Assembly (NCBI RefSeq): GCF_037963865.1 | Contig: NZ_CP150170.1 | Location: forward strand, 5,084,001-5,148,000 | Reading direction: 5' to 3' | DNA from: Paenibacillus sp. FSL R10-2734 | GTDB taxonomy: Bacteria; Bacillota; Bacilli; Paenibacillales; Paenibacillaceae | Length of the DNA: 64,000 nt | Part shown: one piece after another, positions 1 through 9,589 of the stretch | How positions within the stretch are numbered: position 1 is the first letter of the stretch | Layout: every line of letters begins with the position of its first letter | The notes under the pieces: model-generated | What the model was told of the DNA's origin: nothing | Seen by the model: only the letters and a program-made list of their open reading frames with translations | Database searches by the model: none | Made by a program: the position numbers and the translations under genes

Positions 1-459
1 GCTGCGTCCGATCAAGACAAACGGGTAGTCCTTTTCCTTCAGGAAATCGATCACAGAGTCATCTTTACGGGAGGAGCATACAATTATACCGTCGACCCGT
101 CTTCCTTCCAGAAGGCGGGTGACGATTTTCAGTTCTTCTTTCTCACTGGCTCCTGTGCTAATGAAAATATCGAAGCCCGAAAGGTTGGCCTGTGCAGTAA
201 TTCCACGTATCATTTCCATAAAGAACATATTGGAGAACATTTTCTCTTCCTGCTTCGGCAAAAGAATGCCAATACTACTTGTGGTATTGGAAACAAGACT
301 TTTCGCGATTATATTGGGAGTATACTCCATATCATCCATAATTCTTTTTACCTTGCGAAAGGTTTCTTCACGGACATTTGGATGACCCGCTGCCACCCGT
401 GAAACCGTAGAGGGAGAGACTCCGGCTCTACGGGCCACTTTCTTGAGGGTAACTACCAT
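1..459 (-). CDS. LacI-family transcriptional regulator (partial, C-terminus outside window)
   Basis: Only the first 153 codons are present; the frame runs off the left edge without a stop. The N-terminus is a LacI helix-turn-helix (VTLKKVARRAGVSPSTVSRV) followed by the hinge and the start of the periplasmic-binding-type effector domain (GILLPKQEEN, then RRVDGIIV). LacI proteins are cytoplasmic, sugar-responsive repressors. The ATG lies 10 bp after the stop of the SLH amylase, with GAGAAG as a weak ribosome site, so it probably ends the operon binding protein-amylase-regulator. Its ligand is likely a starch or pullulan oligosaccharide, inferred only from the neighbours. The family is secure; the target is unknown. 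Confidence 0.9.
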   Translation of the reverse strand, partial: MVVTLKKVARRAGVSPSTVSRVAAGHPNVREETFRKVKRIMDDMEYTPNIIAKSLVSNTTSSIGILLPKQEEKMFSNMFFMEMIRGITAQANLSGFDIFISTGASEKEELKIVTRLLEGRRVDGIIVCSSRKDDSVIDFLKEKDYPFVLIGRS

Positions 460-469
460 ATCATTCTTC

Positions 470-3400
470 TCAGATCCGTCCCAGCAGGGCGAAGACAACT
501 TTCGCAGCTTCTGCGTGGGTAAGCTGTGAATCCGGGTCGAACTTGTTACTTGTCTTTCCGTTCAACAGACCGGATGCGGTGGCTTCTTTAACAGCATCGG
601 CCGCCCAGAGTGAAATACTGGATTCATCCGCGTAGTGGTTGGCAGCGGTTAGCGTTCCGGTAGGAGCTTCGGTGTGAAGCTTATACGCACGGATCAGCAA
701 AACAGCCATTTCCTCTCTGGTGATAAAATCGTCCAATCCCAACTTGTCGCTGCCTTTACCAATCACGATGCCTGCCTGTGCAGCGGCGGCCATCTCGGTT
801 TCATATGATGCTTCAGCTGGATTTAGCTGAAGCAGCCTAACCAGCATCGCGGCAAACTCGCCACGCGTTACCACTCTGGCCGGCTCAAACTTATCAGAAC
901 CCGTAGCTATAATCTGCTTCGCCGACAATGATTGTATCGCCGTGAAAGCCCAGTGGAGGTTGCTCACATCTGAGTAGATAACTTTATACTCCAGTGCGCC
1001 ATAACGATCGGACCTCCCCACCTCTGCAGCTATCGTGCCGCTTGCTGTTCTCCCATTTACATAGGTAAGGCTATAATCATCTCCGATCCGATAGATACCA
1101 GTCATATCGGTATTCACATTAAAGGTAAGCGTTACCGGCTTCGTGAACGTTGGCAGCAATTTCAGCTTTCCTTGATTAGAAATAACCGACACGTTGAAAT
1201 CATATAACAACCCAGTCAATCGGATGTTGCTGTTATTTTTCTGTGCACCCGTCAGCAAAACATTAGCAGCAGATGGTTCCACCATGGAAGCAGTGATCTG
1301 AAGCTGTGCTTGTTCGAAACCTGACTCCTTCATAGCCTTTTGTGCTTCAATTAAGACTTCAACCGGAAGCTCGACCGTAACCTGATCAAATTTGATTTGT
1401 ATACCTGCATCGCCGGTAATCTCGGCAGCTCGGATTGGAAGAAGTACTTTCTTCACAGCTTTGTTCACTGAAAGTGTAACTTTACCCTCACTTGTCACTT
1501 TCAGGCTGTTCTCGTCAAATACAGCAACCGATTCATCCTTCGGCTTCACAGTGGGACCTCCAACTGTGATCCCACCTCCCGATGTATTTTCATTACTAGG
1601 TGTTGGTGTTGGTGTTGGTGTTGGTGTTGGTGTTGGTTCTGCATCAACATCTTTGCTTGTAAGGATCTGATATCCCCAAGGCTCAAGTGTAAACTCTTGT
1701 TCCGATGTGATCTCCGTACGCGACTGGACAAAATAATTGTAATAACTTCCTGCCAAGTCTTCCGCCTGTACAGTTGCTTTACGCTCCACATCAGACAGAT
1801 TCAGGATAACGATCACTTTGTTGCCATCCTTCACCCGCTCAAAGGCCAGCACATGTTCATCATTCACAGATAAATATTTGATTTCTCCGCCTTCGCTGCC
1901 GTTCCAAAGCGCAGGATTATCTTTCTTAATTTGAATAAGCTGTTTGTACAATGTCTGCTTGGACAAATCACTCCAGTCGATTTCATCCTTTTCGAAAAAT
2001 TCAAGCCGCTTGTTCAAATCTGCTTCCTGACCAGAGTAGATAAGCGGCATACCCGGTATGGTAAAACTGAACGCTGCCAGCATATCCTCTGCATCGCCGA
2101 GCATTTCCGAGGCCGAACCTTCCCACGAATTTATATCATGTGATGTAATATAGTTCATCGGATAAGAACCTTTTGGATATTTTTGAAATTGATTGTCCAG
2201 AAATTTCTTCACATCACCGCTACGGATGGTTCCTGTCGGTATTTTAGCTGTGATGTTGTAGAACAACTCCCAATTGTAGTTAGAATTAAAGGCTTTCTCC
2301 AACAAACCATATTGGCTGTCGTCTTCGGCCAACATGTAGACTGGCTTGATGGCGTCCAGCTCCTGCCGAGCCTCTTCCCAGAAATCCTGCGGTACGCCTG
2401 AAGCAAAGTCAGCACGGTAACCATCAATATTTACATCTCTCACCCAATATTTCATGGCGTCAATCATCGCCGCACGCATGTCGGGATTGTTATAATTCAA
2501 TTCAGCAACATCAGCCCAGCCTTCAGGGGAGACGATGTTACCACTGCTGTCGGTAACGTACCAGTCTTTATGCTGTATCCAGGCGTTATCCCAACCTGTA
2601 TGGTTGGCCACCCAATCCAGCATTACCGTGAAGCCCATTTCATGCGCTTTATCCACAAGATGTTTGAAATCTTCTATCGTTCCAAATTCAGGGTTAACTG
2701 CTTTATAGTCCGAGACAGAATAATAAGATCCTAAAGAACCGACTCGATTCGTCTCTGAAATCGGGTGGATTGGCATCATCCACAGAATTTCTACGCCAAG
2801 CTCCTTGAGGCGAGGCAGATGCTCTTCGAAAGCCTTGAAAGTACCTTCCTTCGTGTACTGTCTGACATTCACTTCATAAATGGTAGAATCCTTGGACCAT
2901 TCAGGAAAGTTGGCTGAGCTTTCAGTCTCGGTAACATAAGGGGAGGTATAAATAGAAGGATTCCCTTCTTTCAGGTAGATCGTCTGATACTCTTTTAGTC
3001 TGATGAAGCTGCGTCCATCCCCATCTTTTTCATCCTTTGTGCGATTAACTACAATAAAACTGATTTTCTCTGCATTCTCGTTGAAAGGCACATCCACATA
3101 GGCGCCATTCTTGTCACTCTGACTGTTGGAAAACGCTACTGCGCCTGTTGGCCAGCTCCCCACTGCTTCAGACGGGGTCGTCACATCATCCCACAACCAC
3201 AGTCCCCAATCATCGTAATTCTGATCTTTCCGTTCATAATAGATTCGGATCGTATTTTCATTCTGCTCATGTGGTGCCGTTAATGAGACGACGTCTGATC
3301 CTTCACTAATCCATACTTCATTGAGTTTCGACGAAATCAGGGTTACATTCTTCTGATCTGCATCTTTTTCGTCAGCTATTTTATTAATGACTATAAAGTA

Positions 3401-3739
3401 AATATTCCTGGCATCTTCCTTGATAGGAATATCAACATAAGCGCCATAACTTGTTAAATGCTCGTCGCTAAAAGATAAAGCGCCAGCCGGCCAGTCTCCT
3501 ACCTGGTCAGATGGAGTACTCACATCTCCCCATAACCATAGCCCCATATCCCCATATTGATTGTCTGCCCGTTGATAGTGAACTCTCAGTGTATGATCCG
3601 GAATTGGAGTGGTTTCAGATTGGACAGTATTCTCCACTTCTGCGTTAACAGGTTGAATAAAGATGAAACCGCTTGCCAAACAAACTAACATAACTACACT
3701 CATCACAAATGCTGTTAGTACCTTCCATCTCCTTATCAC
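470..3739 (-). CDS. S-layer-anchored GH13 amylase/neopullulanase-type enzyme with two pullulanase-associated domains
   Basis: A secreted starch- or pullulan-degrading enzyme of about 1089 residues. A signal peptide (VIRRWKVLTAF, hydrophobic stretch, then NAE) is followed by two tandem PUD-like starch-binding domains (WGLWLWDDV-type repeats), a GH13 barrel and a Pro-Thr linker. Then come a beta-sandwich domain and three SLH repeats for cell-wall attachment. Catalytic residues by motif are D444 (YRADFAS), E472 (LAEDD) and D535 (TSHDI). The start is taken as GTG at 3739, nine bases after AAGGAG; the longer frame to 3844 would bury the signal peptide. It follows the binding-protein gene after a hairpin. 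Alpha-amylase, neopullulanase or maltogenic specificity cannot be separated by eye. Confidence 0.9.
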   Translation of the reverse strand: MIRRWKVLTAFVMSVVMLVCLASGFIFIQPVNAEVENTVQSETTPIPDHTLRVHYQRADNQYGDMGLWLWGDVSTPSDQVGDWPAGALSFSDEHLTSYGAYVDIPIKEDARNIYFIVINKIADEKDADQKNVTLISSKLNEVWISEGSDVVSLTAPHEQNENTIRIYYERKDQNYDDWGLWLWDDVTTPSEAVGSWPTGAVAFSNSQSDKNGAYVDVPFNENAEKISFIVVNRTKDEKDGDGRSFIRLKEYQTIYLKEGNPSIYTSPYVTETESSANFPEWSKDSTIYEVNVRQYTKEGTFKAFEEHLPRLKELGVEILWMMPIHPISETNRVGSLGSYYSVSDYKAVNPEFGTIEDFKHLVDKAHEMGFTVMLDWVANHTGWDNAWIQHKDWYVTDSSGNIVSPEGWADVAELNYNNPDMRAAMIDAMKYWVRDVNIDGYRADFASGVPQDFWEEARQELDAIKPVYMLAEDDSQYGLLEKAFNSNYNWELFYNITAKIPTGTIRSGDVKKFLDNQFQKYPKGSYPMNYITSHDINSWEGSASEMLGDAEDMLAAFSFTIPGMPLIYSGQEADLNKRLEFFEKDEIDWSDLSKQTLYKQLIQIKKDNPALWNGSEGGEIKYLSVNDEHVLAFERVKDGNKVIVILNLSDVERKATVQAEDLAGSYYNYFVQSRTEITSEQEFTLEPWGYQILTSKDVDAEPTPTPTPTPTPTPSNENTSGGGITVGGPTVKPKDESVAVFDENSLKVTSEGKVTLSVNKAVKKVLLPIRAAEITGDAGIQIKFDQVTVELPVEVLIEAQKAMKESGFEQAQLQITASMVEPSAANVLLTGAQKNNSNIRLTGLLYDFNVSVISNQGKLKLLPTFTKPVTLTFNVNTDMTGIYRIGDDYSLTYVNGRTASGTIAAEVGRSDRYGALEYKVIYSDVSNLHWAFTAIQSLSAKQIIATGSDKFEPARVVTRGEFAAMLVRLLQLNPAEASYETEMAAAAQAGIVIGKGSDKLGLDDFITREEMAVLLIRAYKLHTEAPTGTLTAANHYADESSISLWAADAVKEATASGLLNGKTSNKFDPDSQLTHAEAAKVVFALLGRI

Positions 3740-3797
3740 AATGACACTCTCCTTATCAAAATGTAAAAAACATAAGCTAAAATCAAAGTACATAGAG

Positions 3798-3832
3798 AGT
3801 GCTGCCCCACATCGTTCATGCAGGACAGCACT
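3798..3832 (-). terminator. Intercistronic hairpin between binding protein and amylase
   Basis: Ten-base arms (3798-3807 and 3823-3832) pair with one non-Watson-Crick position around a 15-base loop. No strong U-tract follows directly on the minus strand. This suggests a leaky attenuator or an mRNA-stabilising hairpin that keeps the binding-protein message in excess over the amylase message. Confidence 0.5.
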
Positions 3833-3849
3833 TCTTGGAGACAAATATG

Positions 3850-5454
3850 TTATTTTACGCTCATGTAACGGTTGTAAGCATCAGTCCGAATCTTGATTAA
3901 CTTTTCAAGACCCATTTTATTAAGTTGCTTAACATAAGCGGCCCAACCTTCGTCAATACCGCCTTTGCTAATAAATTGAGCACGCATAGTATTCACATAG
4001 CTATCGATATCTGTAGTCAATGTTGGCAGTTCCTCGAATTCTTCAGAAGTGTACATAACATTTGGGAAAGGTTCTGATACATACTCACTGCCCAGTTTAT
4101 CGAGTTGCAGCTTCAGTCCATCTCCACTTTCTGGATTTAGGACAATTTTCTCTTCAAAGGACGGACTTACATATTTCGGCCCGAAATCACGGAGCGATTG
4201 ATCCCAGTACCAAGCATCTGCGCTGGTTCCAGCCGGTGGGTCCATCAATGTATAAGTACTGTCAGCATTTTTCTTAATAACGGTCCCAATCGCACCCCAG
4301 AAATTTTGAATACTCGCTTCGTTGGTGTAGAACTGGTCGGCCCAACGAGCAGCGACCTCAGGATATTTGCTGGAAGTGGTGATCAGCAGTTCGTTGCGAT
4401 TTAGATTCATACCAATCGGATTTCCTACGGTATAACGCTTACCATCTGGTCCGGCAAGCGGAGGAATAGTCTCATATTGATCACTCCATTTACCAAACAC
4501 AGAGTCCGGGGTCCACTGATACGAGAAGCCCACAATCGGAGCATCCGGATTTTGGAATTTAGCCGATCTCATTGTGTCATCTTGAGTGAACATTTCCTTG
4601 TCAAGCAAGCCTTCTGAGTACAATTTATTTTCCCATTTGAGACCTTCTTTGAATTCCTCTGAAACAGGATAGTAAACCGCTTTCCCATCCTTGACGATCA
4701 TATTATTGTTATTCAAGTCAGCAATGCCAAAAGGACTGATTATATCATTACCTACTTCAATATAAGGAATTTCATCTTGCTTTCCGTTTCCATTCGGATC
4801 TTGTTCTTTGAAAGCTTTAAATACGGTGTAAAGCTCATCAGTCGTTGTAGGAACCTTCAAACCTAATTTATCCAACCAGACTTTGTTAATCACAGGCTGA
4901 CGCGAGCTCTTTGGACGCGATGGAAGTCTTGTTGGCAGAGAGTAGATTTTCCCGTCAGGAAAAGTGCTGATTTTTTTCATTTCAGGATTTTCTTCCAAAG
5001 CTGCTTTAAGATTAGGCATATTCTGATCAATATAATCATCTAAAGGGAGGAAAAAGCTTAGATTATTAACGATATCGGAATCTCCAAAAGTCTGGTTTCC
5101 TATGATGACATCGGGAAGTGTGCCGCTTGCCAGCATAATAGACTTCTGTTCAGCCCAGTCATTGGAAGACATCACTTGCCAGTCAATTTTGACATTCGTA
5201 TTCTTTTCCAGATCCTTCAACCACTGATTCTGGGTAAAGGTGTCACCCATACTTCCCCAACGGACGGTTAGTACCTTCAATGTCACAGGCTCATTAACAA
5301 TCGGCAAACCTTCTTTGTTATAACTGCTAGTTTCGCTCGTTGCGGCATTATTCGTATTGTTTCCACCGCAGCCCGCAATTCCAAATACCATTGCAGCCGC
5401 CAGAAGACTTACAGACAATTTCTTTGTAGTCATTTTCTTACTGTGTTGACCCAT
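3850..5454 (-). CDS. Extracellular solute-binding lipoprotein (family 1, CUT1 sugar importer type)
   Basis: A lipid-anchored sugar-binding protein of about 534 residues for an ABC importer. The N-terminus has KKLSVSLLAAA followed by the lipobox GIAGC. The body has the LipO/LplA-type pattern (TLKVLTVRWG; TLPDVIIGNQ; later GTSADAWYWDQ). The ATG at 5454 is chosen because GGGGG lies eight bases upstream; the ATG at 5469 would have no ribosome site. It is divergent from a YesM/YesN pair that probably controls it. No permease gene is adjacent in this window, so the importer must be completed elsewhere. Starch-derived oligosaccharide is the likely ligand because the next gene is an amylase. Confidence 0.88.
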   Translation of the reverse strand: MGQHSKKMTTKKLSVSLLAAAMVFGIAGCGGNNTNNAATSETSSYNKEGLPIVNEPVTLKVLTVRWGSMGDTFTQNQWLKDLEKNTNVKIDWQVMSSNDWAEQKSIMLASGTLPDVIIGNQTFGDSDIVNNLSFFLPLDDYIDQNMPNLKAALEENPEMKKISTFPDGKIYSLPTRLPSRPKSSRQPVINKVWLDKLGLKVPTTTDELYTVFKAFKEQDPNGNGKQDEIPYIEVGNDIISPFGIADLNNNNMIVKDGKAVYYPVSEEFKEGLKWENKLYSEGLLDKEMFTQDDTMRSAKFQNPDAPIVGFSYQWTPDSVFGKWSDQYETIPPLAGPDGKRYTVGNPIGMNLNRNELLITTSSKYPEVAARWADQFYTNEASIQNFWGAIGTVIKKNADSTYTLMDPPAGTSADAWYWDQSLRDFGPKYVSPSFEEKIVLNPESGDGLKLQLDKLGSEYVSEPFPNVMYTSEEFEELPTLTTDIDSYVNTMRAQFISKGGIDEGWAAYVKQLNKMGLEKLIKIRTDAYNRYMSVK

Positions 5455-5798
5455 TTCATAATCCCCCATTCATATTATTGAAACCATTCGATTCATCCAT
5501 TTGTGGAACGCGAATCTGAATATCTTTATAATAACTTCTTGTTTTTTCTCTTTCCGGACACTTTAAGACTGTTTTCCAGACCTTTGAATTCGCTTACAAG
5601 AAAAAGGGGTGTTAAAATCATCTATGGTTGAAATAGAGTAGCATTATTCAGACTTCCGTATGCGCTATCCGGACTTTGAAGTGAATTGATACTGACTTCG
5701 TATGTTTTTTTTACGCAGAGGTTTTATAATGAATTTAGCACTTATAAAAACGCATTCATAAAACGGATGCACACAGAAAGGATTACGAGTAAGGGCTT
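5455..5798. promoter_or_regulatory. Divergent intergenic region: binding protein versus sensor kinase
   Basis: About 340 bp without a convincing gene. A TATAAT at 5725-5730 is a candidate -10 for the sensor kinase, but no good -35 is seen at the usual distance. The region should hold the regulator's binding sites for the binding-protein promoter. No clear inverted repeat could be assigned. Confidence 0.35.
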
Positions 5799-7538
5799 AT
5801 GACAAAAAGAACAGCAGTAAAGAAAACCTACCCTATTCGTCATTATATAAAAGTCATGATTGCAGTCTCATTTGTGGTTTTTATTCTAGACTTAGCCATC
5901 AGCATCGCTTCCATTTCTATTGTTAAGCAGCAGACCAATAGAAATTTACAGGATACTGCCTCTATCTATATCAATCGTATTGATCATGATTTTGCTTACA
6001 TTAATCACTATATGGGCTGGACGCTTGCGAACGACGAAAGCTTGCTTACAATGAATACTTACGGTGTCAAAAGTAAGGAATTCTTAAAATCGAATGAAAA
6101 TCTGCATAAGCGTTTTACTGAACTGCAAAAAAACTATGGCCAGGAATATAACTTCTTCTACTATTTAAAAAACGAGTCCTATTTTCTGAATTGTGCGCCA
6201 CTCAGCGTATCCTATACGGATTACCGGGATCTAAAAAAGCAGATCATTACTTTTATTGATGACAAACAGATGTACGAAAAATATTATTCCAAGTGGACTC
6301 CTATCCTTGTAAACGGCAATCATTATGTAATTAATATTGTTCCATACTATAACCGCTACTTAATCGGATTGATCTCTGCAGATAACCTGATCCGCCCCCT
6401 GCGGGAAATTAATCTTGGGGCAAACGGCTATGCTTCACTCATAGATGAGAATCAAAATACTTTATCCAGCCCCATATCCAACAACGGAAAGTTGTTACAG
6501 GAAAATGGCGGGCTCTTGGATCGGTTACAATCCAGTACAACGATCATCAGTGAGTTCTCAGACATGACGTTCAGCACCAAGATGGTTATTAAGTTTGGAA
6601 TATTTGAAAACATCATGATAGCTCAGCTGCTTATTATGTTGTTGTTCTTCATAGTGATTTCTGCTTTATGCCTGGTTATGCTGTTTTTTAAGAAAAGGGT
6701 GTTAAGCCCCATTCAAAGCTTCTCCGAAAACCTCGCTTTCATTAATGAGGAGGGGCAGCCGGCAGACTTCAAAAGCAGTGAGATTATTGAGCTGGAACAG
6801 GCGAACACACAATTCAAAAGTCTTGTTGAACAAATCAAAACGTTTAAAATCACTATGTATGAACAGGAACTGGAGAAACAGAGCATACAGCTAGACTATA
6901 TGAAACTTCAGATTAAGCCGCACTTTTTCTTGAACTGCCTAACTAGTATCTATAGCATGGCTCAAATTCAAATGTATGAAGAAATCGAGAATATGGCGAT
7001 GTCTACATCTAAATATTTCCGTTATCTTTTTCAAAATGGTGAGAATTTTGTCCGACTGAAGGACGAAATCGAGCATGTCCGAACCTATCTGGAAATTCAA
7101 AAGCAACGTTATCAGGATGCGTTTATTTACTATATTGAACAAGAGGATCAGGCAAGTAGTGTGGAAATCCCACCGTTAGTGCTGCAAACCTTCATCGAAA
7201 ATTCAATTAAATATGCTATCTCACGAGACCATCAAGTAGTGATCAGGCTTACAGTACAACGATTACGAATGGAACAGGAAGAAATGCTCGTTATCCAGCT
7301 CACCGACACCGGTCCTGGTTTTCCACCACAAGTGTTAGAGAAACTTAACCATGGAGAGCCCTTGGATCAAAGCAAAGGTACGCAAATTGGCATTATGAAT
7401 ACCCTTAAAAGGCTCGAATACCTCTATCTTAAAAGAGCTAGAGTTAGCTTCTCCAATTTGGAGGGAGGCGGCGCAAGTGTCATCTTATTTCTTCCGAAAC
7501 CACCTAATGAATCAACAGAAATGGAGAGAAAACTATGA
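5799..7538 (+). CDS. YesM-type sensor histidine kinase
   Basis: A membrane sensor kinase of 579 residues. Transmembrane segment 1 is at about residues 16-38, an extracellular ligand domain spans about 39-270, and transmembrane segment 2 is at about 271-297. A HAMP-like linker (KKRVLSPIQSF) and the His_kinase/HATPase_c module follow. The H-box is LQIKPHFFLN, with the phospho-accepting His in KPHFF. The ATP lid carries N (IENSIKYA) and G boxes (DTGPGFPP, then GTQIGIMNTLKRL). It overlaps the response-regulator gene by four bases (ATGA), so the two are translationally coupled. YesM-type kinases usually sense sugars or binding-protein states; the adjacent lipoprotein and amylase suggest starch products. 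Confidence 0.93.
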   Translation: MTKRTAVKKTYPIRHYIKVMIAVSFVVFILDLAISIASISIVKQQTNRNLQDTASIYINRIDHDFAYINHYMGWTLANDESLLTMNTYGVKSKEFLKSNENLHKRFTELQKNYGQEYNFFYYLKNESYFLNCAPLSVSYTDYRDLKKQIITFIDDKQMYEKYYSKWTPILVNGNHYVINIVPYYNRYLIGLISADNLIRPLREINLGANGYASLIDENQNTLSSPISNNGKLLQENGGLLDRLQSSTTIISEFSDMTFSTKMVIKFGIFENIMIAQLLIMLLFFIVISALCLVMLFFKKRVLSPIQSFSENLAFINEEGQPADFKSSEIIELEQANTQFKSLVEQIKTFKITMYEQELEKQSIQLDYMKLQIKPHFFLNCLTSIYSMAQIQMYEEIENMAMSTSKYFRYLFQNGENFVRLKDEIEHVRTYLEIQKQRYQDAFIYYIEQEDQASSVEIPPLVLQTFIENSIKYAISRDHQVVIRLTVQRLRMEQEEMLVIQLTDTGPGFPPQVLEKLNHGEPLDQSKGTQIGIMNTLKRLEYLYLKRARVSFSNLEGGGASVILFLPKPPNESTEMERKL

Positions 7539-9145
7539 ATGTATTGCTTGTAGATGATGACTTTTATGTTATAGCCGCATTGCAAAAGAGAATAGATTGG
7601 GATTCACTAAACATCGAAACGGTTTATACCGCTAATAATGTTGCCCAAGCACGTGAAATTATAGAAAAGCATTCGATTCAGATTCTGATTTCAGATATTG
7701 AAATGCCTCAGGGTAGCGGACTCGAACTACTGGCGTGGATTCGGGAGGGGAATTATAGTATTCAGACGATTCTTCTTACCAATTACGCGGATTTTAATTA
7801 TGCGCAGAAAGCGATTGAATTGCAAAGCTTTGAATATTTTCTTAAACCCATTGAATTTGATAAGTTGATGCTTATAATCCAGAAGGCTGTTACACAGGCA
7901 AAGGAGCAACAAAGTAACAAAATAGCCATACAGGAAGGCTACTTTTGGCAAAAGAATCAGGCGAAAATTCTCGAGCATTTTTGGCGCAAAATGGTTAGTA
8001 GCAGTACATCATTCCCGATTAAACCTGCAGACATCACTCATGACATTGAAGAACAAAATCTGTCCTATCAAATGAACGATATATTGCAGCCTATAATATT
8101 CAACTTATTTCCTTACAATGGCAGTATGGGAAAAGAAGAAAAGGATCTTTTCGACTTTGCCCTGCTGAATGTACTATATGAATTATTTCAGAATCTTTGC
8201 TTTACCATCGAAAGCATTCTGGAATACAAAGATTATAACTGGATCGCCATATTAAAATGGAATCAAGCACCCGATACGCCATTGCTTGAAGAAATATGCT
8301 CTTCCTTTATTCAAAAGGCGAATCCTTATTTAAAATGTAACGTCTGCTGCAATATCGGTTTATACGATAAACTGAATAATGTGGGGAATGTTCTAAAACA
8401 ATCTCTAACTATGGATGAAGAAAATACGAGATGCAGAAATCAGACCTTTTTGGTGGAAACCTATCTTCATCAAAATAAAACAATCTACACTCCGCCAGAT
8501 CTTGCCTATCTGGAAGAACTGCTGAACCAGAATAAATTCACTATTTTTCTTGAAGAGGTTACGCAATATTTAAAGGTTATGCTTAACAACAGGGCACTTG
8601 AGACTTCTGTGCTTAGCTTGTACCGCATAGATATTGTTCAGCTTGTTTATTCATTTCTCAACCTGAAGGGGATACGGTCACACAAATTATATTCAGGAAA
8701 AACAAATGATAAGTTATTCATGCACTCTTTGGATTCGATCGAGGATATGGAGGAATATCTAGAATATCTAGTCACTATAGCCATGAAATACCGTGACTTT
8801 GCCGCACAACCACAATCCGTCGCAGAAGAAATCAAACAATACATTCATGCCAATTACGGCGATGACTTGACACGAAATGATTTGGCCGAAATTGTTTATC
8901 TCAATCCTGATTATTTGGCGAGAATATTTAAACGAGAGACTGGTGTTTCGTTAGGTAGCTATATCATCCAAGTCCGAATCTCAGCTGCGAAACATCTATT
9001 GGAAACAACGAACATGTCTGTGTATACCGTTGCGAATAAAGTTGGATACAACAACTACTCCTATTTCTCCAAGCTTTTCAAACAAGAGGTAGGCCTTCCT
9101 CCTAACGAATATAAAAAAGAACAACATTATAATCCTGCTTATTAA
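7535..9145 (+). CDS. YesN-type response regulator with AraC DNA-binding domain
   Basis: A cytoplasmic regulator of 536 residues. The N-terminal receiver domain has acidic residues DDD at 7-9 and the phospho-acceptor D54 (ISDIEMPQG). A long middle region follows, and the C-terminal 100 residues form two AraC helix-turn-helix motifs (TRNDLAEIVYLNPDYLARIF and VANKVGYNNYSYFSKLF). It partners the kinase just upstream, with which it overlaps by four bases. The probable target is the divergent binding-protein/amylase operon. A strong hairpin follows the stop codon. Confidence 0.94.
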   Translation: MNVLLVDDDFYVIAALQKRIDWDSLNIETVYTANNVAQAREIIEKHSIQILISDIEMPQGSGLELLAWIREGNYSIQTILLTNYADFNYAQKAIELQSFEYFLKPIEFDKLMLIIQKAVTQAKEQQSNKIAIQEGYFWQKNQAKILEHFWRKMVSSSTSFPIKPADITHDIEEQNLSYQMNDILQPIIFNLFPYNGSMGKEEKDLFDFALLNVLYELFQNLCFTIESILEYKDYNWIAILKWNQAPDTPLLEEICSSFIQKANPYLKCNVCCNIGLYDKLNNVGNVLKQSLTMDEENTRCRNQTFLVETYLHQNKTIYTPPDLAYLEELLNQNKFTIFLEEVTQYLKVMLNNRALETSVLSLYRIDIVQLVYSFLNLKGIRSHKLYSGKTNDKLFMHSLDSIEDMEEYLEYLVTIAMKYRDFAAQPQSVAEEIKQYIHANYGDDLTRNDLAEIVYLNPDYLARIFKRETGVSLGSYIIQVRISAAKHLLETTNMSVYTVANKVGYNNYSYFSKLFKQEVGLPPNEYKKEQHYNPAY

Positions 9146-9146
9146 A

Positions 9147-9193
9147 AAGAGGGTAGCCCAGAAGCCATTTTATGAATGCTGGGCTACCCTCTT
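9147..9193 (+). terminator. Strong hairpin terminator after the YesN-type regulator
   Basis: Perfect 14-base arms (9147-9160 and 9180-9193) close a 19-base loop two bases after the stop. The sequence beyond is only moderately T-rich on the plus strand. The A-run before the stem would give a U-tract in the opposite direction, so it may work both ways. Confidence 0.8.
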
Positions 9194-9243
9194 CCTCACT
9201 TACTCCAACTACAAGAAACCTTCCCCGTCCACATAGTGCTTTC

Positions 9244-9423
9244 GGACCCAGATGCCGTTATTTGCCCATTTATCGCCTTTTCAGCACAGTTTCGGACTCC
9301 AGTGCCGCTATTCCTTCGAAATCGCTCCAAATCGAGTGTGTTTCAGACCAATAGCGATCATGCGGTCCGATAGAATTCCAAAAGTGGGAATATGCCACGT
9401 TTAACGCCCGCTGGGTCCGATAG
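9244..9423. repeat. Intergenic repeat element, copy A
   Basis: About 180 bp of non-coding DNA that aligns without gaps to copy B at 37438-37617. By hand count about 94 of 132 columns from 9292 onward are identical. It contains recurring TCGGACT / AGTCCGA-type words in opposite orientation: TTCGGACTCC at 9291, CGGTCCGATAG at 9363 and GGGTCCGATAG at 9413. This gives it an internally palindromic structure. It has no coding capacity. It resembles short palindromic intergenic repeats rather than an insertion sequence. Confidence 0.7.
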
Positions 9424-9536
9424 CTCCGATAGCTACATCGTACGCGGAATTCCGAGCGAATCAGCGGAGCTTGCAGGGGATAAGGAAACGCATAACACAA
9501 CCAATAACCTTACAAGTTCTAAAAAAACGCATAAAT

Positions 9537-9568
9537 GCCCCAGCCGTCATAATAACAACGGTTGGGGC
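9537..9568 (-). terminator. Hairpin terminator downstream of the glycosyltransferase
   Basis: Eleven-base arms (9537-9547 and 9558-9568, one G-U type pair) lie just beyond the stop of the minus-strand glycosyltransferase. A T-rich stretch follows about ten bases later on that strand. Confidence 0.65.
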
Positions 9569-9589
9569 ACCTCTTTTACTAAATTAAAC

